Position numbers and translations under genes: made by a program
NCBI GenBank assembly: GCA_964036665.1
Contig: OZ038530.1
Coordinates: 18,622,001-18,686,000, forward strand
Origin: Gordius sp. MW1
Taxonomy: Eukaryota; Nematomorpha; Gordioida; Gordea; Gordiidae
DNA length: 64,000 nt
Direction of reading: 5' to 3'
In this document: positions 1 through 11,560 of the stretch, piece after piece
Numbering within the stretch: the first letter of the stretch is position 1
How the letters are laid out: the number at the start of each line of letters is the position of its first letter
Notes under the pieces: model-generated
What the model was told of the DNA's origin: nothing
Seen by the model: the letters and a program-made list of their open reading frames with translations, nothing else
Database searches by the model: none

Positions 1-557
1 ATGCTGATCCTAAATATAAAATTTATCATTTTATTCGAGGTGTTTATTTATAAATTTATTGTATTCGTTTAAAAATTATTAGGAAATATCAAATAGAATC
101 CACCAATATTTGTGGAAGTTTTCAAACTTAAATTTGTTTAATTTTTTCATTTGTTTTATCCATCTGAAATGTCACATCCATTGATCTCTCTATAGGTTTT
201 GCTTCACATGGTTACAAATTTTATGTGCGATCGATACAGATTTTCCGAGAGGTTCTGCTTCACACTTTCCTCAATCATCTTCAATACCTCACTGTATACC
301 TCAAAAGTCCAAAGTTTAGGAATTCTCGAGATTTGTATGAATTAATCCATGCCAACGCGAGATTTATGCTAAGATGCCTAGTCCCCGTTCTCAACGAGCT
401 TTGGGCAGAAACAGTAGGTTACAGAGACGATTTCAAGACATTAGACGTAACGGTTGAGGATATTTTAGAGATTAATGGCAATCCAACGAGCGACAATTCC
501 CCGTCCACTCCTACAGCTGATAAAAATACCAATTCTAAACCCGTCCAATTTTTGTAA
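1..557 (+). CDS. C-terminal end of a possible gamma-tubulin complex (GCP/Spc97-Spc98-like) protein, partial
   Basis: Two exons are visible: one open from the window edge to base 39 (ends I-R-G, donor GTGTTT at 40) and one from 196 (acceptor TATAG) to the TAA at 555-557. They join in phase 1 to give an uninterrupted reading frame. The second exon encodes about 120 residues, leucine-rich and helical, and ends in a low-complexity Ser/Thr/Pro/Asn tail. The stretch LLHTFLNHLQYL followed by DLYELIHANARFMLRC resembles the GCP/Spc97-Spc98 C-terminal region, where an 'LHFV..LQYY' helix is followed by 'D...H..FL..C'. The match is by eye only and the spacing is shorter than usual, so another helical protein is possible. 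If correct, the product would help anchor gamma-tubulin rings that nucleate microtubules. AATAAA-like signals follow at about 670 and 735. The 5' part lies outside the window. Confidence 0.4.
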
Positions 558-1147
558 TACACTTCATTAAATTTCCTAGTATTAAAATTTGTGACATTCA
601 AATATATGAATATCTTTGCATTACGCGGACGTGTGGTTGTTATGCATTGTATTTCTTGTTAATTTATTTTAATAAATTTATTTAATTATTGTATTAGTTG
701 TAACAAAATGATTTTAGATTTTCTAAAAGTATCTAAATAAATTAGGCCGATATTTGGCATATATTGTGCGTTTTTTACCTAGGAATAATGTAATAAAGCG
801 CGGGCAAACCTTTTTTTTGTCTCAAAGTTCATCAATGTCACTAACAAACGTTCAATCTAAATATTTTCTAACTCCTATTACGCATAGCAAATGATATAAT
901 AATTGCTGCAAATTAGATCTTATGTAAATGATAAAAAGTGAGTGTTATTTTTTAATCATGCCAAGATATAATTTAAAGGCAATAAAACTATCTCATTTAA
1001 CAATCTCAAAATTTTAATCTTTGTAAAAAATTCTTCCAGACACTTATTCTGTTTGTTGTTTTAGGCTAGAAGGGAGTAACAAACTTAACCTCCATCATGG
1101 CTTGTAACAAGCTGACATAAACGTATACCATATGATTAAAATGTTTT
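558..1147. other. 3' UTR and intergenic AT-rich spacer
   Basis: Holds probable polyadenylation signals for the upstream gene near 670 and 735, and a pyrimidine tract with AG near 1064 ahead of the Rab-like start. No other coding signal seen. Confidence 0.5.
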
Positions 1148-1897
1148 ATGGCAGTAACTTGTCCTTCGCTCAAAGTAATACTTTGCGGTGATTATGGAGT
1201 GGGAAAAACAACTATTTTTAATAGATTTATCAATAAATCAAACAACCTTAACCGAAATATAAACATTGATCATTATGAGCGAAAATTCATACTCTCACCC
1301 TCGGAAGAAATAAAGGTTAAAAAAATTATATAATTTATTAGTTAATAAATAGCTTCAATTATGGGATACCGGAGGTCTTGAAAGAGTAGCTATCCTGCCA
1401 AACAGTTATTACAAATATGCAGATGCAACAATTTTGGTATATGCCATTAATGATGTAGAATCCTTTCATTCCTTATCTCAAGTAATATAGACCTGATTGC
1501 ACAGCTTTAAATTTAAAATAGCAAAATGTTCTAATATAATTTTCTATATTTAAAGTATATCCTGGATGTTGTCAACAACTCACATAAATCAAAATTTTAC
1601 ATATGTGCCAATAAAATTGACATCTATGATAACATTGATCAAAATGTTCAAATAGTAGATGACATATTAATTCAAGCATTTAGACAAGAATGTGCTTCCC
1701 TAATCTCAAAAGAATTTAAAATGTCAGCTAATGATTTTAAATCTGATGATGTTATGTTAATGTTTCAAGAAATAGCTGCAGAGCTTAATAAAGGTTTTCG
1801 GAGTCAACAGCATATATACCGTGATCTTTCAATTTTTAAGTTAAAGAGAGAAATCGAAACAAAGCCTCAATCAAATGCTTATTGTAATAATTGTTAA
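1148..1897 (+). CDS. Rab-like small GTPase, three exons, divergent switch residues
   Basis: Exons 1148-1315, 1353-1481 and 1556-1897 join in frame into a 212-residue protein, a normal Rab length. Introns are 37 and 74 nt, both GT-AG. Family motifs are in order: P-loop GDYGVGKTT (residues ~13-21), the G3 motif WDTGGLER in exon 2, NKID (G4) and SAND (G5) in exon 3, and a C-terminal ...CNNC with two cysteines that could be prenylated. Rab proteins direct vesicle traffic from membranes. Two positions are unusual. The residue equivalent to Ras Gly12 is Tyr, and the switch II motif reads DTGGLE where DTAGQE is usual, so the catalytic Gln61 equivalent is Leu. Slow or absent GTP hydrolysis is inferred. 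No canonical switch I Thr is obvious. The paralogue (RabL or other divergent Rab) cannot be named. AATAAA lies near 1989; the gene is tail to tail with WARS2, whose stop is 124 bp away. Confidence 0.85.
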
Positions 1898-2020
1898 AGT
1901 TTTTAGTAATGATGACGTAACATATACTCATAATATTGCAATATATTTGTTGAATTACATCTAATGTTATTTTTATTCTGGTACATTCAATAAAATAGAG
2001 CACATGTATTGTTAAAAATA

Positions 2021-5000
2021 TCATAATCCTATCATTTTCTTAATGTCAATTAACGTTTGGCTTGCTATAGCCCTTGCCTTTTCAGATCCATCCTTTAAAA
2101 CACTCTGCAAAAATTGTGGTTGTTCACGGAGGTTAATTATAGATTCTCTGATAGGGTTCAATCTATTGATCAGCATCTCACTCAACGCCTCCTTGAAATC
2201 TTTTAAAGATGCAAATTCCACACTAGGTTGACTAGAAGTTTCATAATTCTCTGCACTTAGAGCCCTTTTGTAAAAGGAATGGCAAGCGTTTTAATCTCAT
2301 TTACTTAAGTCAAAGTTTAATCTTAGAATTGTGTTTAAAATTATAATCATTGCTTTGAGTTGTTATTATATGATTTGGCTCTATAATTGGATATTGCAAA
2401 TCATACAGCCAATACTAACTTTAATAGTTGAAGGTTTGGGGCTTGATAAAATTTTAAATACCAAAAAAATCTTTGGTCAAACCTTTGCCCATTAAAAAAC
2501 GATAAAATTAAACTAGGCTACTATCATAGTCTCCCTAGCCCCTCTTTATATTAAAAAATTCTTCTATATTTAACGAGAGATTATAGCAAAAAATACGAAA
2601 AATGAGATCGATTTGCCCATCCGTTTCTAATATAAAACCTGGCTACCCCCATGGTTTTTAAAACTTAAGAAGTACCCTTTTTGCAAACCAAACCTGTAAA
2701 TGTCTTTTAAATTATCCACACCCAGCTGTTCCACCTCATCCGCGTGAGAGGGTTGGGGTTCGGACGAGTTCTGACGATGTATGATTATGGCTTCGTTAGT
2801 CGTGTGGGTTAAAGCTTTGCGGATTTTTAATCTTATCTCCTCGGGACTATCCACCAAGTTGATACGGCTTTTGTCGTTGGGATCAGATTTACTCATCTTT
2901 TTACCGGGATCCTTCAAACTTTTCAACCGAGTGATGCGACCTAAGTGTGTTTAAATACATAATTTTAATTGAAATCTATTAAAATTTTGCGTAAAAAGAC
3001 GTAATCACAGGCGTAGCCAAGGGGAGGGGCAGGAAGAGGCGCAGGCGGCTGCCCCCCCCCCTTTAGATCCAAAAATTTGTTGAAATTTATTAAAATTATG
3101 GCTAAGATTTCAAAAAATGTTTATTTAGCCCCTCCCAAAATCATTAGGGCCCCCCTCTAATTTTAATGCCGGCTACGCCCATGGGCGTCATAATCCTATT
3201 ATTTCCAAACTATTTCAACCATATATATGTATAGAGATTAGTGTTTAAAAAGACGTGGGTTTTGTTTGGTCGACCACTGATTTAACGACTAACGGTCGAC
3301 TCTGGACTGTTTTTCGAATTTCGACTAAGCCTAGAGGTCGACTTAGAAAAACAGACCAAAATATGTTTAGTGGACTAAAGCCAAAGGTCGACCAAACAAA
3401 ACGTAAGTCTATTTACAACACTAATATATATAATTGAGTTCATAGAGGAAAATACAAAACCAAACTTAAGAAAAACAACTACTTAATTTGCTTCAATAAA
3501 GTTTTCAATCTTATTGAACACCCAGGAAAAAAGGGATTAAATGCAAATTAAAGAACAAAATGCAAAAAACTTTATTTTGGTATTTTCTTTGGAAACAAAT
3601 ACAAAAAAACGTCATTCGAGAGCTTTTCTATTTTGCGAGGAAAACATTGCAGTTTTGTCACTTACTCGAATTTTCTACGAGTTGAACATTTGAACCTGCT
3701 ACATAAAACTAATTGGCGTAAAAGCATTACAGAAAAATTAACGGGGCGTAGCTAATAGTTTTCAAGTTTCAAAAGTGGTGTTAGTAGAAAGATGACAACT
3801 TGTCAAATATAATTGACTATAGGTCAGATCGCTACTTCCAGAGGGGCGTAGCCAGGGGGTGGCAGGGAGGGGCGACTGCCCCTCTAATTAAATAATTTTA
3901 TATAATTAAGGTTTAAATTTAAAAAATTATGATTTTGCCCCTCCCTAAATCATCATTGCCCCGCCTCTAAATCCAATCCTACCTACGCCCATGGCTGTAA
4001 CCTAACTCGTTCCTGTGGAAATGTTCAATATGAAACCTATCCATGGGCGAAGCCAGGTTTTGTATAAGGTGGGGGGGGGGGGCAAAACATAAATATTTTT
4101 AATTTTTAAGGGTTTTTGCATTGAAAAAATTTGTTTTCGTCAATCTGCCCCCTTGGCTACGCTTATGAACCTATCAAAGGAAAAGAACTATAAAACTGAT
4201 AATTTCCGCAGAAATTGGAATTTATGATAGCGCGTTTTACTTAGTAGAGGTTGGGGTGTGGGAAAATATTGCTGGTGATAGCGTTGATTAAATTTTTGAA
4301 CCAAGTGCTGGGTCAAATGCAGGTGCCATAATTGATCTTGCCCGATGGGAACGTGAGTGGCCCTTCGTATATAATATACAAAAAATAGAAATATGCTCTA
4401 AATATGGGCGTAGCCAGGGGGGGGGGGCAGGGAGGGGTGGCTGCCCCCCTTTAATTTCAAAAATTGTTAAAAACTATTAAAATTATGGCTAAAATTTTTA
4501 AAAATGATCATTTTACCCCTCCCTAAATCATTATTGCCCACCCCTCTAATTCCAATGCTGACTACGCCCATGCTTTTAAATGCGGTTCGGAACAATGAAT
4601 GCAGTTTTGGCAATTTCAAATAAACTTGAAGCATAAATTTCGATTGTTCGCATTTTTTATTGCGGAGAATTGAATCATAGAGTTTGTGGAAAAACTTCTA
4701 CTACCTAGTACCTACTAACTTGTTGGCTTAAAAAATGTTTTAATTTAAAATCATTTTAAATTTACAAAATGACGGGTTCTGGTAAATTTAAAAGTTAGGG
4801 ACAAACCTTCTTTTTAAGTCACAGTAAATTTTCTAATGCAAAAATTAGCGATTACTAATAACAGTATGATATTGATTCCCATTGAAACCGATGTATTAAT
4901 AACCATAGACTGGTAGATAATAGTGTTGTAAAAACGGCTGAGTTTTGTTTGGTCGACTAACCAGAGTCAACCGTTAGTTTTAGTTGAACCGAAGGTCGAC

Positions 5001-6509
5001 CAAACAAAACCCAGCCGTTTTTACAACACTTGTAGATAACCGCCCCCCCCCCTTTTAAAGATCTAAATTTCGCATATTTAACCTCTAATTAGATAAATAG
5101 TATATAAGAAAGAATACAAACCTTTAATGATATTACCAATCTGAGCCATTTTAAAATAAAAATATAGAACATTTCTGTCTGAAATCATCTTCTATATTAT
5201 GTAAAAACTAAATAGATGTTTAAGATGGCGGTCGTTTTAAGCAACCTTTTAGATGTGAAAATACATTTTCTATGCCCCCCCCCCCAAAAAAAAAATAATA
5301 GAAAATTTCATATACCCACCTATACTCAGTCTGTTGATTTACATTATGGGAAAACATTGGTACTTAATTTTTTTTCATTTGTGCTAAAAATTGTAAATAA
5401 AGCTATAATTAATTTTTAAGATTATTATAAACCATATTTTTTAAATACAAAAATTAATAAAAATCCCATGTTTGTAATTAATGCAAACTGTTAGAACAAG
5501 AAAAAAGGGTATATTTGAAATATGGAACATATTTAAAATAGTAAATTAGATATCCAACAAAATGTGTGTATACTGAGTTGTATACTTACAAAAATAGATA
5601 CTACATTAGGCTACTATATATTTGTTTACATGGTAAAAGTAAGTATGAAATTTTTATAACCAATCTATTTTTTTGATGGTCAATAAAATATCTAATATGT
5701 TTAATTTTATTACATATTCATAAAAAATAAGGAAAAATAATAATCTTGAAATTACAGTTCAATATATTAAAAATAATTTAAATTTTTAGAAAATTTTCAA
5801 CAAATTTTATATCGAACTTATATGAATAAAATTTAAAAAACTTTACCGATATAAAAGTATATCAGCTGCTTGTAAAACAGGATATGCATATAATCCTAAT
5901 GATTGTATGGTTTTATTAGAATCTCTTTGTTTCCAGGCTGGTAAATAATCTAATTTTGCTAAAGTGGTCATGCATCCTAGTATCCAAGCCAACTCTGCAT
6001 GCTCCCTAACCTATAGATCAAATATTCAATTTAAAAATATGTAATAATTAAAGCAACTATAAATAGAGATCTGACCTGAGATTGTTGAAATATGATAACA
6101 TTCTCATACGAAATTCCACATGCAATTAGAGTAGCAATTGCTTCTAAAATATTATTTCTAATAAATTTTCTTAGATCAAGCTTCTTAAGATGTACCTAAG
6201 GTTGTTTGGATCTTGATAATTGGTAATAGCATGTAAGTCCGCAATAAAATATAATACACACGACCCATCAGTTTGTAGCTTGGCCCACTGATCAAAAACG
6301 CCAAATAAATTTCCTATATGAAATTTTCCAGTTGGTTGAACCCCTGACACTATGGTGCTATCTTTCTTTTAACAAAAATGAGAAAATAGCTGTAACGCTT
6401 CAAAAAATAGGGCTTAAAATTTTAAATTGAAGGTTTTATTTAAAATAATTACCGGAATATGAATACTCCTAAACAAGATATGTCTAAATTTAAAAATCGT
6501 TTTTAACAT
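2021..6509 (-). CDS. WARS2: Mitochondrial tryptophanyl-tRNA synthetase, complete, seven exons
   Basis: Minus-strand exons are 6453-6509, 6196-6365, 6076-6169, 5847-6010, 4241-4362, 2694-2940 and 2021-2255. Their lengths sum to 1089 nt, giving 362 residues plus stop with every phase matching; human WARS2 is about 360. Exon 1 encodes a Lys/Arg-rich, acidic-free 19-residue leader starting MLKTIFKFRHILF, a plausible mitochondrial presequence. Class I synthetase signatures follow: SGVQPTGKFHIGN (HIGH motif), QSQVREHAELAW, PVLQAADILLYRATHVPIG-DQ, and KKMSKSDPN (KMSKS loop) at the start of exon 6. The C-terminal helix matches the bacterial-type 'LNPIRE...EKARAIA..TL' ending. The enzyme charges mitochondrial tRNA-Trp. 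Introns are 87, 26, 65, 1484, 1300 and 438 nt. The 26-nt intron is needed to keep the frame, and the large introns are filled with MITEs. Bases 5040-5846 hold only AT-rich intron sequence. Confidence 0.93.
3008..3183. mobile_element. MITE of the GGGCGTAGCC family (copy 1)
   Basis: Begins AGGCGTAGCC and ends GGCTACGCCC, so the termini are inverted. Inside are a G-rich run, a C-rich run and the family core 'TTAAAATTATGGCTAA'. Lies in a WARS2 intron. Confidence 0.7.
3240..3424. mobile_element. hAT-like MITE of the TAGTGTT...TTTGGTCGACC family (copy 1)
   Basis: Inverted termini TAGTGTTTAAAAAGACG and its counterpart ending TTTACAACACTA, with inner arms TTTTGTTTGGTCGACC and GGTCGACCAAACAAAA. A relative with an exact 8-bp target duplication is at 4921. 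Confidence 0.65.
3844..3993. mobile_element. MITE of the GGGCGTAGCC family (copy 2)
   Basis: GGGCGTAGCCAGGG at one end, CTACGCCCATG at the other, with the same AT core as copy 1. In a WARS2 intron. Confidence 0.7.
4042..4167. mobile_element. MITE of the CATGGGCG family (copy 3) with 8-bp target duplication
   Basis: Runs from CATGGGCGAAGCC to GGCTACGCTTATG and is flanked on both sides by AACCTATC. The 8-bp duplication points to hAT-type mobilisation. Confidence 0.8.
4403..4572. mobile_element. MITE of the CATGGGCG family (copy 4)
   Basis: Starts TATGGGCGTAGCCAGG, ends GACTACGCCCATG. Flanks GCTCTAAA and CTTTTAAA agree at about 6 of 8 positions, an aged target duplication. Confidence 0.7.
4921..5031. 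mobile_element. hAT-like MITE, TAGTGTTG family, 111 bp, exact 8-bp target duplication
   Basis: Nearly all of the element is inverted repeat: TAGTGTTGTAAAAACGGC at the left and GCCGTTTTTACAACACTT at the right, with TTTGGTCGAC arms inside. GTAGATAA occurs directly on both sides (4913-4920 and 5032-5039). Confidence 0.85.
6170..6195 (-). other. 26-nt GT-AG intron in WARS2
   Basis: Reading through is impossible because the upstream frame meets a TAA. Removing 26 nt from GTACAT to TCTAAG restores QDPNNL-RKFIRNNILEAIA, which matches the family's 'QDP..LR....E..A..L' order and keeps the later exons in phase. Confidence 0.8.
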
Positions 6510-6556
6510 GCAACCTGACTTTTAGTTACATGTTCAAGGAAATTTGGTCTTGGGTT

Positions 6557-6765
6557 CAAAATGTCACAGTCCAAAATGTCACACGAATATCACGAAAAAT
6601 TAAATCTCAAATGGGGAGGGAATTTGATGTACATCTAATCCTAACCCAACCCCTAACCTAAAACGCTGACCTAAAACACTACCCAATGGAAATTATGCGC
6701 TTGCGCAATGAGTAATTGCGAATCTCACGATGTGGCTTTGTTACATTTTGGACTGTGACATTTTG
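6557..6765. mobile_element. MITE with CAAAATGTCACAGTCC termini
   Basis: Inverted terminal repeat of about 27 bp: CAAAATGTCACAGTCC at the left and its complement at the right, one mismatch seen. Contains a CCTAACCC-like stretch at about 6640. No coding capacity. Lies just upstream of the WARS2 start. Confidence 0.7.
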
Positions 6766-6834
6766 AAACGATACCGGAAATTTGATCCAGCCAACCATAT
6801 GGTATCGTTTTAAACCCAAAGAGTCTAAGCCAGA

Positions 6835-7143
6835 CATAGACTAATAAAACCATAGACTGCCGAACAGCTGATAATTTTCCAGTAAATATAGCAAGCGCCA
6901 TTTTGTGGGAAATTGCAACCAAACAATAGAATTCAGAAAAATTTATTGTTCTAATTTACTTATTTTTTTTAATTTATCAATTAAGTTATTAGTCTTATAT
7001 ATTTTCTTTAATATTTTATCGTGGAGAAGTATAAATATACCTGTTGTTAAATTTTTCCTACAATATGGCAGCTATTTTGGTGTCTGAATGATTTTAATAG
7101 TAAAAATCAGCTGTTCGGCAGTCTATAGTTTTATTAGTCTATG
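6835..7143. mobile_element. hAT MITE, CATAGACTAATAAAAC family, copy A
   Basis: 309 bp with inverted termini of about 38 bp (CATAGACTAATAAAAC at the left, GTTTTATTAGTCTATG at the right). AAGCCAGA flanks it on both sides as an exact 8-bp target duplication, which marks hAT-type integration. No transposase inside. Nearly identical in sequence to copy B at 11253. Confidence 0.9.
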
Positions 7144-8264
7144 AAGCCAGATAACCCATCTAATTTGGAATCTAATCTTGTTAGTAACCAAAATCGATCC
7201 TTAAATTTAAATTTAAATCTAATACTATTAGGAAGAATTTTAGAGTCAATATTTACTAACAATATTGCTATTGTTTAAATTAGGGGAAATTTCTTTTTAA
7301 AATTGGAATTCACTTAATAAATAATAATTAAGATGTTTTAAATTGTTAAAATTATAGCGCTCATTTAAAATCTAAACTCATCTAAAGCTATTGATAGATA
7401 TTTCAAGGTAAAAGTATTAATGACATTTAGGAGACGATTTTGCTATAATCATTTAAAGCGCAATATTCAGGCAAACATAACTTTATGAGTACAATTGTAT
7501 CCTATTAGAATCACGAGTAAATATGATATCTTTTCCTCTACATATGTGTATATAAAAAAAATTAAGTGGATACACTCGTGTTCGTGAATACAAAAGAGTT
7601 TGGACGAAATTTTATGGAGCCAAATAGTCACCCAGCTTTATTTTGCATTAAAAAATTGGTGTTTCATTAGCAAAGGACAACATAAATTTTTCTATAGGAT
7701 TAAACTTTGACTATTGATAATTTGAAAAATAGCTTCTATATATTATATTGTAATCGTCATTGTATATTATATGTATTATTTTTAGCTAATAAAAGTATTT
7801 TAATAAATATATAAAAAATAAAATTAAAAAAATATATCTAATCTGTATTAATGGTGCATGTTGCCTATACCTATAAATTCAAAATATCAGAAATCTTAGT
7901 TTTATGCTGTTAGCAAATTTATATCAGGCAATTTAGCGAAGCGCTGCAATCAATGTCAATTAATTATGCGAAAAATTGGTATCTATCAATGATCTCAGCT
8001 TTTTCTTCTGTGGTCATAATAAAATGAATCGAATCATTAGGTTTTAATTTTTCTAAGTTACTTGACTTTTACTATCCCAAAATTTAAATTATATGAAAAT
8101 TAAAATTATTTTACAAAGTTGATTTTTCAATTGACAATTTAAAGCATGTCTACAATCATTACTCAAACCCTAAAATGCATACAAACTAACATATTTAGAT
8201 ATGACACGGTTCTAATTTATTGAAAATCAAAATTAAACTGTTAAGTGTTTAGTTTCAAACGCTG
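7144..8264. other. AT-rich intergenic sequence
   Basis: No exon-like frame, RNA gene or terminal repeat recognised. Confidence 0.4.
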
Positions 8265-8850
8265 ACTCCGACGGTCCCAAGTCCTTGTCTAAGTTGAGCG
8301 TTGACGTCAGGTCGAAAAGCGGTAGTAAATATCTAATGTAAAATCTTGATAGTTCCAAATAAAACTTTAAAACATGAAGCTAGGGCGTCCCCCACAAACG
8401 ACGCGCCTTACATATCCCGCCCGTGCAATGTGAAAAATACAAAGGGTTATTGCCTGTCTAATAACGAAGGCAGTTAAGGAATTGAGGATAGAAAGCTAAT
8501 AACGTGCTGGAATATGGGCACGTTGACGAGAAAATCATCGAGGTCGCACAAATGCCAAAAAAAGCACATCGCCTGCCTACAAGACACGAGGTCATGTAAC
8601 TAAACTTGAGAGTTAGGAGAGGGATACCAGATATTACACAGTGGATCGCCAGATCGTAGAAACAGAATCGGTATTGTTCTAAGCGCATCGTTCAAGGACA
8701 AAGTGGTAGAGTCACGCGTTGTCAGACAGGGTAATGTGGGTGAATATTGCAGATCAGGGAGGTCACCAAATTTGGTGTATAGCAGAGAACGATTCATAGG
8801 ATAGGATGAAAAGTTTTTGCCTACCAAAACACATTCAAGGCCTTCGTTAA
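8265..8850 (+). mobile_element. 5' fragment of an RTE-type LINE
   Basis: Aligns by eye to the 5' part of the element at 21465: shared blocks ACGGTCCCAAGTCC, GGCGTCAGGTCG-like, CACAAACGACGCGC and CCCGCCCGTGCAATGTGAAA in the same order. It covers the leader and the start of the endonuclease and is interrupted by stops, so it is a dead 5' fragment. Such elements usually lose 5' ends, so keeping the 5' part is uncommon. Confidence 0.7.
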
Positions 8851-10233
8851 AATTTTTCTGAATATGCCAACCAGGGCCACTTATCGACTTTAAACCAATG
8901 GTATTAATAATTAAGAAAATATTAATTTTCATTTGGACAAATAAATTTAAAATATTCACATTATCCATGCCAACTATATTTGTTTTCACTTTTTAAGCAA
9001 TTCGGGTTCTATTGGACCCAAAACATTTTTAAGCCAAATGGTATTCGGTTTTGAAAGTTTAATTTTTTAATGGCTTAACTAAATTCGCGGGAGAATTACC
9101 TTACCCTACTCATTTATGTGTTTTTTCAAAGGATATTTTGCCCTTAAGAAATTATAAGATATAAAGAATCTAATGATATAAATGAAAATGTTTTGCACCT
9201 ATCTTCTTATCTCGGTCTTTGAAATCATAAGTTATGGTTAAAATTATTATCTTAGAGACTTAAGATACAGACAAAGATTTGAAAATACATCTAATTTTCA
9301 TTACGCAATTAAAAATAGGCACAAATTATGGCAATTTTAAATGCCGTATTTTATAGACCCATAAACACCAACTATGTAAAACAAAGTACAGTACACATGA
9401 AAGTTCGTTGTGTCAAGAGTATCAAATCGATAAGTAGTAAGAATTAAAATATCAGCGGTTTATATACTACGAATAATAATTTCTTTGTTGGCTTTAATGA
9501 GTACACTCCTATTTCTAGCGTTTAGACTTTTTATTTTTAGGGAAAGTAATTGAAAGTTAGTTTAGTGAAATAATGTAAAAACTTCGTTAAAATATTAAAA
9601 ACATCTTCTTTTTTTTAACACCATAAGTTAAGCTTTTTTAGGAAAGAATCTATTTCAATTTCCTTATTTTAAAACATTCGGTAAAAAGAGAAATGCGTTA
9701 TATAGAGGATTAAACAAGGTATTTAATTATGCTAATTCACCGAAACGATAAATCTATTATTACCTCGTTCATACAATTCATAAAAATAATTTTGGAATTT
9801 GATATTAATTGGTTAAAAAAGATCTCCCATTGAGTACGCTTGCTAAAATTGAACAATCTATTTTTCCTTAGATTTGGAAAATCTTAAGCAAATATTGGTT
9901 TGATTACATTTGACGAGCTAAACTTTAGGTGTTTAAAACCTTTAATTTCGGAAGTACAAAAATTCAGTGTCCAATTTAATAAGTTTTTAAATTGGATGAA
10001 TAATTTCATTAAGTAATAAATTCTCCGAGGAATAATAATAATCATAATGTTTATATGATTTTAAACTAATTTATTTATTTTGAAACTACCGCGAAATAAT
10101 GTTTATTATCTTCACTCTTTTTAAAGCTACATTTTTCCGTTCGTAACTAATACAGTGGAAAATATATATATGAATAAATAAACGTGAAAAAAGTGATGTA
10201 CTATATAATCGATAATAATGATTATATTTTAAT
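8851..10233. other. AT-rich intergenic sequence
   Basis: Short chance reading frames only; nothing recognisable on either strand. Confidence 0.4.
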
Positions 10234-10959
10234 TAGAGATGCACCGATACCACTATTTTGTGCCGATACCGATACCAGCCGATACTTAAGATTTTTTTGC
10301 CGATACCGATACCATGCCGATACTTATAATAAAAAAAAATTTTATACTAAAAAATATATGCAAATTAAATATTATAAATTAAGTCACATCCAAATTTTGG
10401 TAGATCAGAATTTTGACGATAAAACAATTGTAATATAATATTAATTTATAATAATAAATTTTGTTATTAATTTATTCAAACATATTGTGATTAATAGATC
10501 AAAAAAGAAATTTAAATTTTATTATAATACACTTTATATTTTATTAATACATAAATTTATTTTATAAAAAAGTAAATATAGGTGTAATATGCTTATATTA
10601 AAAACTAATATTGAAAATTTAGTTCTCTTATGTTCAACTTGACAATTGTTAGTGTTCTATTTTCTCCGAGATAATTTTTAAAATAAAACAATTTTTACTT
10701 AAAAGCGCAGTTAGACGGTCAATGAGTTTATTATACTCCACATAGAAATATTTATAGCCAATAATGAAACAATTTTCAAAAAATTAAAAAAGTCCTCTAT
10801 TTTTTAATGGTAGGAGATACTATAAATATTATTTTTTGAGTTTCATATTGAAAAAGGTATCGGCTTGATAATTGCCGATATTAGCAAAGTATCGGCCGAT
10901 ACTTTTGGCAAGGTATCGGCGCCGATACCATGCCGATACTTGGTATCGGTGCATCTCTA
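10234..10959. mobile_element. hAT non-autonomous element, TAGAGATGCACCGATA family
   Basis: Starts TAGAGATGCACCGATACC and ends GGTATCGGTGCATCTCTA. Many CCGATAC repeats lie just inside each end, typical of hAT subterminal transposase-binding repeats. The 8-bp sequence ATTTTAAT is directly repeated at 10226-10233 and 10960-10967. The 726-bp interior is AT-rich and codes for nothing visible. Confidence 0.92.
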
Positions 10960-11252
10960 ATTTTAATATCTTCTAAATTAATTAGTCATCATGATTTACA
11001 TATAATATAGTGCGTATCTTCTTTTGGCATTCATTTGATATAAGCTTTCAGATACGTACTGCTCAACATTGCGTGTGTTTAGCCTATAGTGTTTGCTTTA
11101 AATATCTTTCTGGATCTTGTATATCGCATATACCAGGAGATTGATAGAGGGTGCGTGTGTTAAAAATGTCAGTAGGAGATGTACAAAATTAGGATTTTAC
11201 GTTAACTATAATCGTGATTTGGCAGCGCGTTAATAGAATTTAACATTAAGAA

Positions 11253-11560
11253 CATAGACTAATAAAACCATAGACTGCCGAACAGCTGATAATTTTCCAG
11301 CAAATATAGCAAGTGCCATTTTGTGGGAAATTGCAACCAAACAATAGAATTCAGAAAAATTTATTGTTCTAATTTTTTTTTTTTTTTAATTTAACAATTA
11401 AGTTATTAGTCTTATATATTTTCTTTAATATTTTATCGTGGAGAAGTATAAATATACCTGTTGTTGAATTTTTCCTACAATATGGCAGCTATTTTGGTGT
11501 CTGAATGATTTTAATAGTAAAAATCAGCTGTTCGGCAGTCTATAGTTTTATTAGTCTATG
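11253..11560. mobile_element. hAT MITE, CATAGACTAATAAAAC family, copy B
   Basis: 308 bp, almost the same sequence as copy A (6835-7143). Flanked by an exact direct repeat ATTAAGAA. The two copies differ at few positions, so the family moved recently. Confidence 0.9.

Noticed and set aside
6640-6660. Telomere-like CCTAACCC repeats (also 36100 and 60630)
   Set aside because: One or two units only, each inside or near a MITE; no array.
8600-8989. Minus-strand frame of 129 codons
   Set aside because: Antisense to the LINE fragment; no family resemblance.
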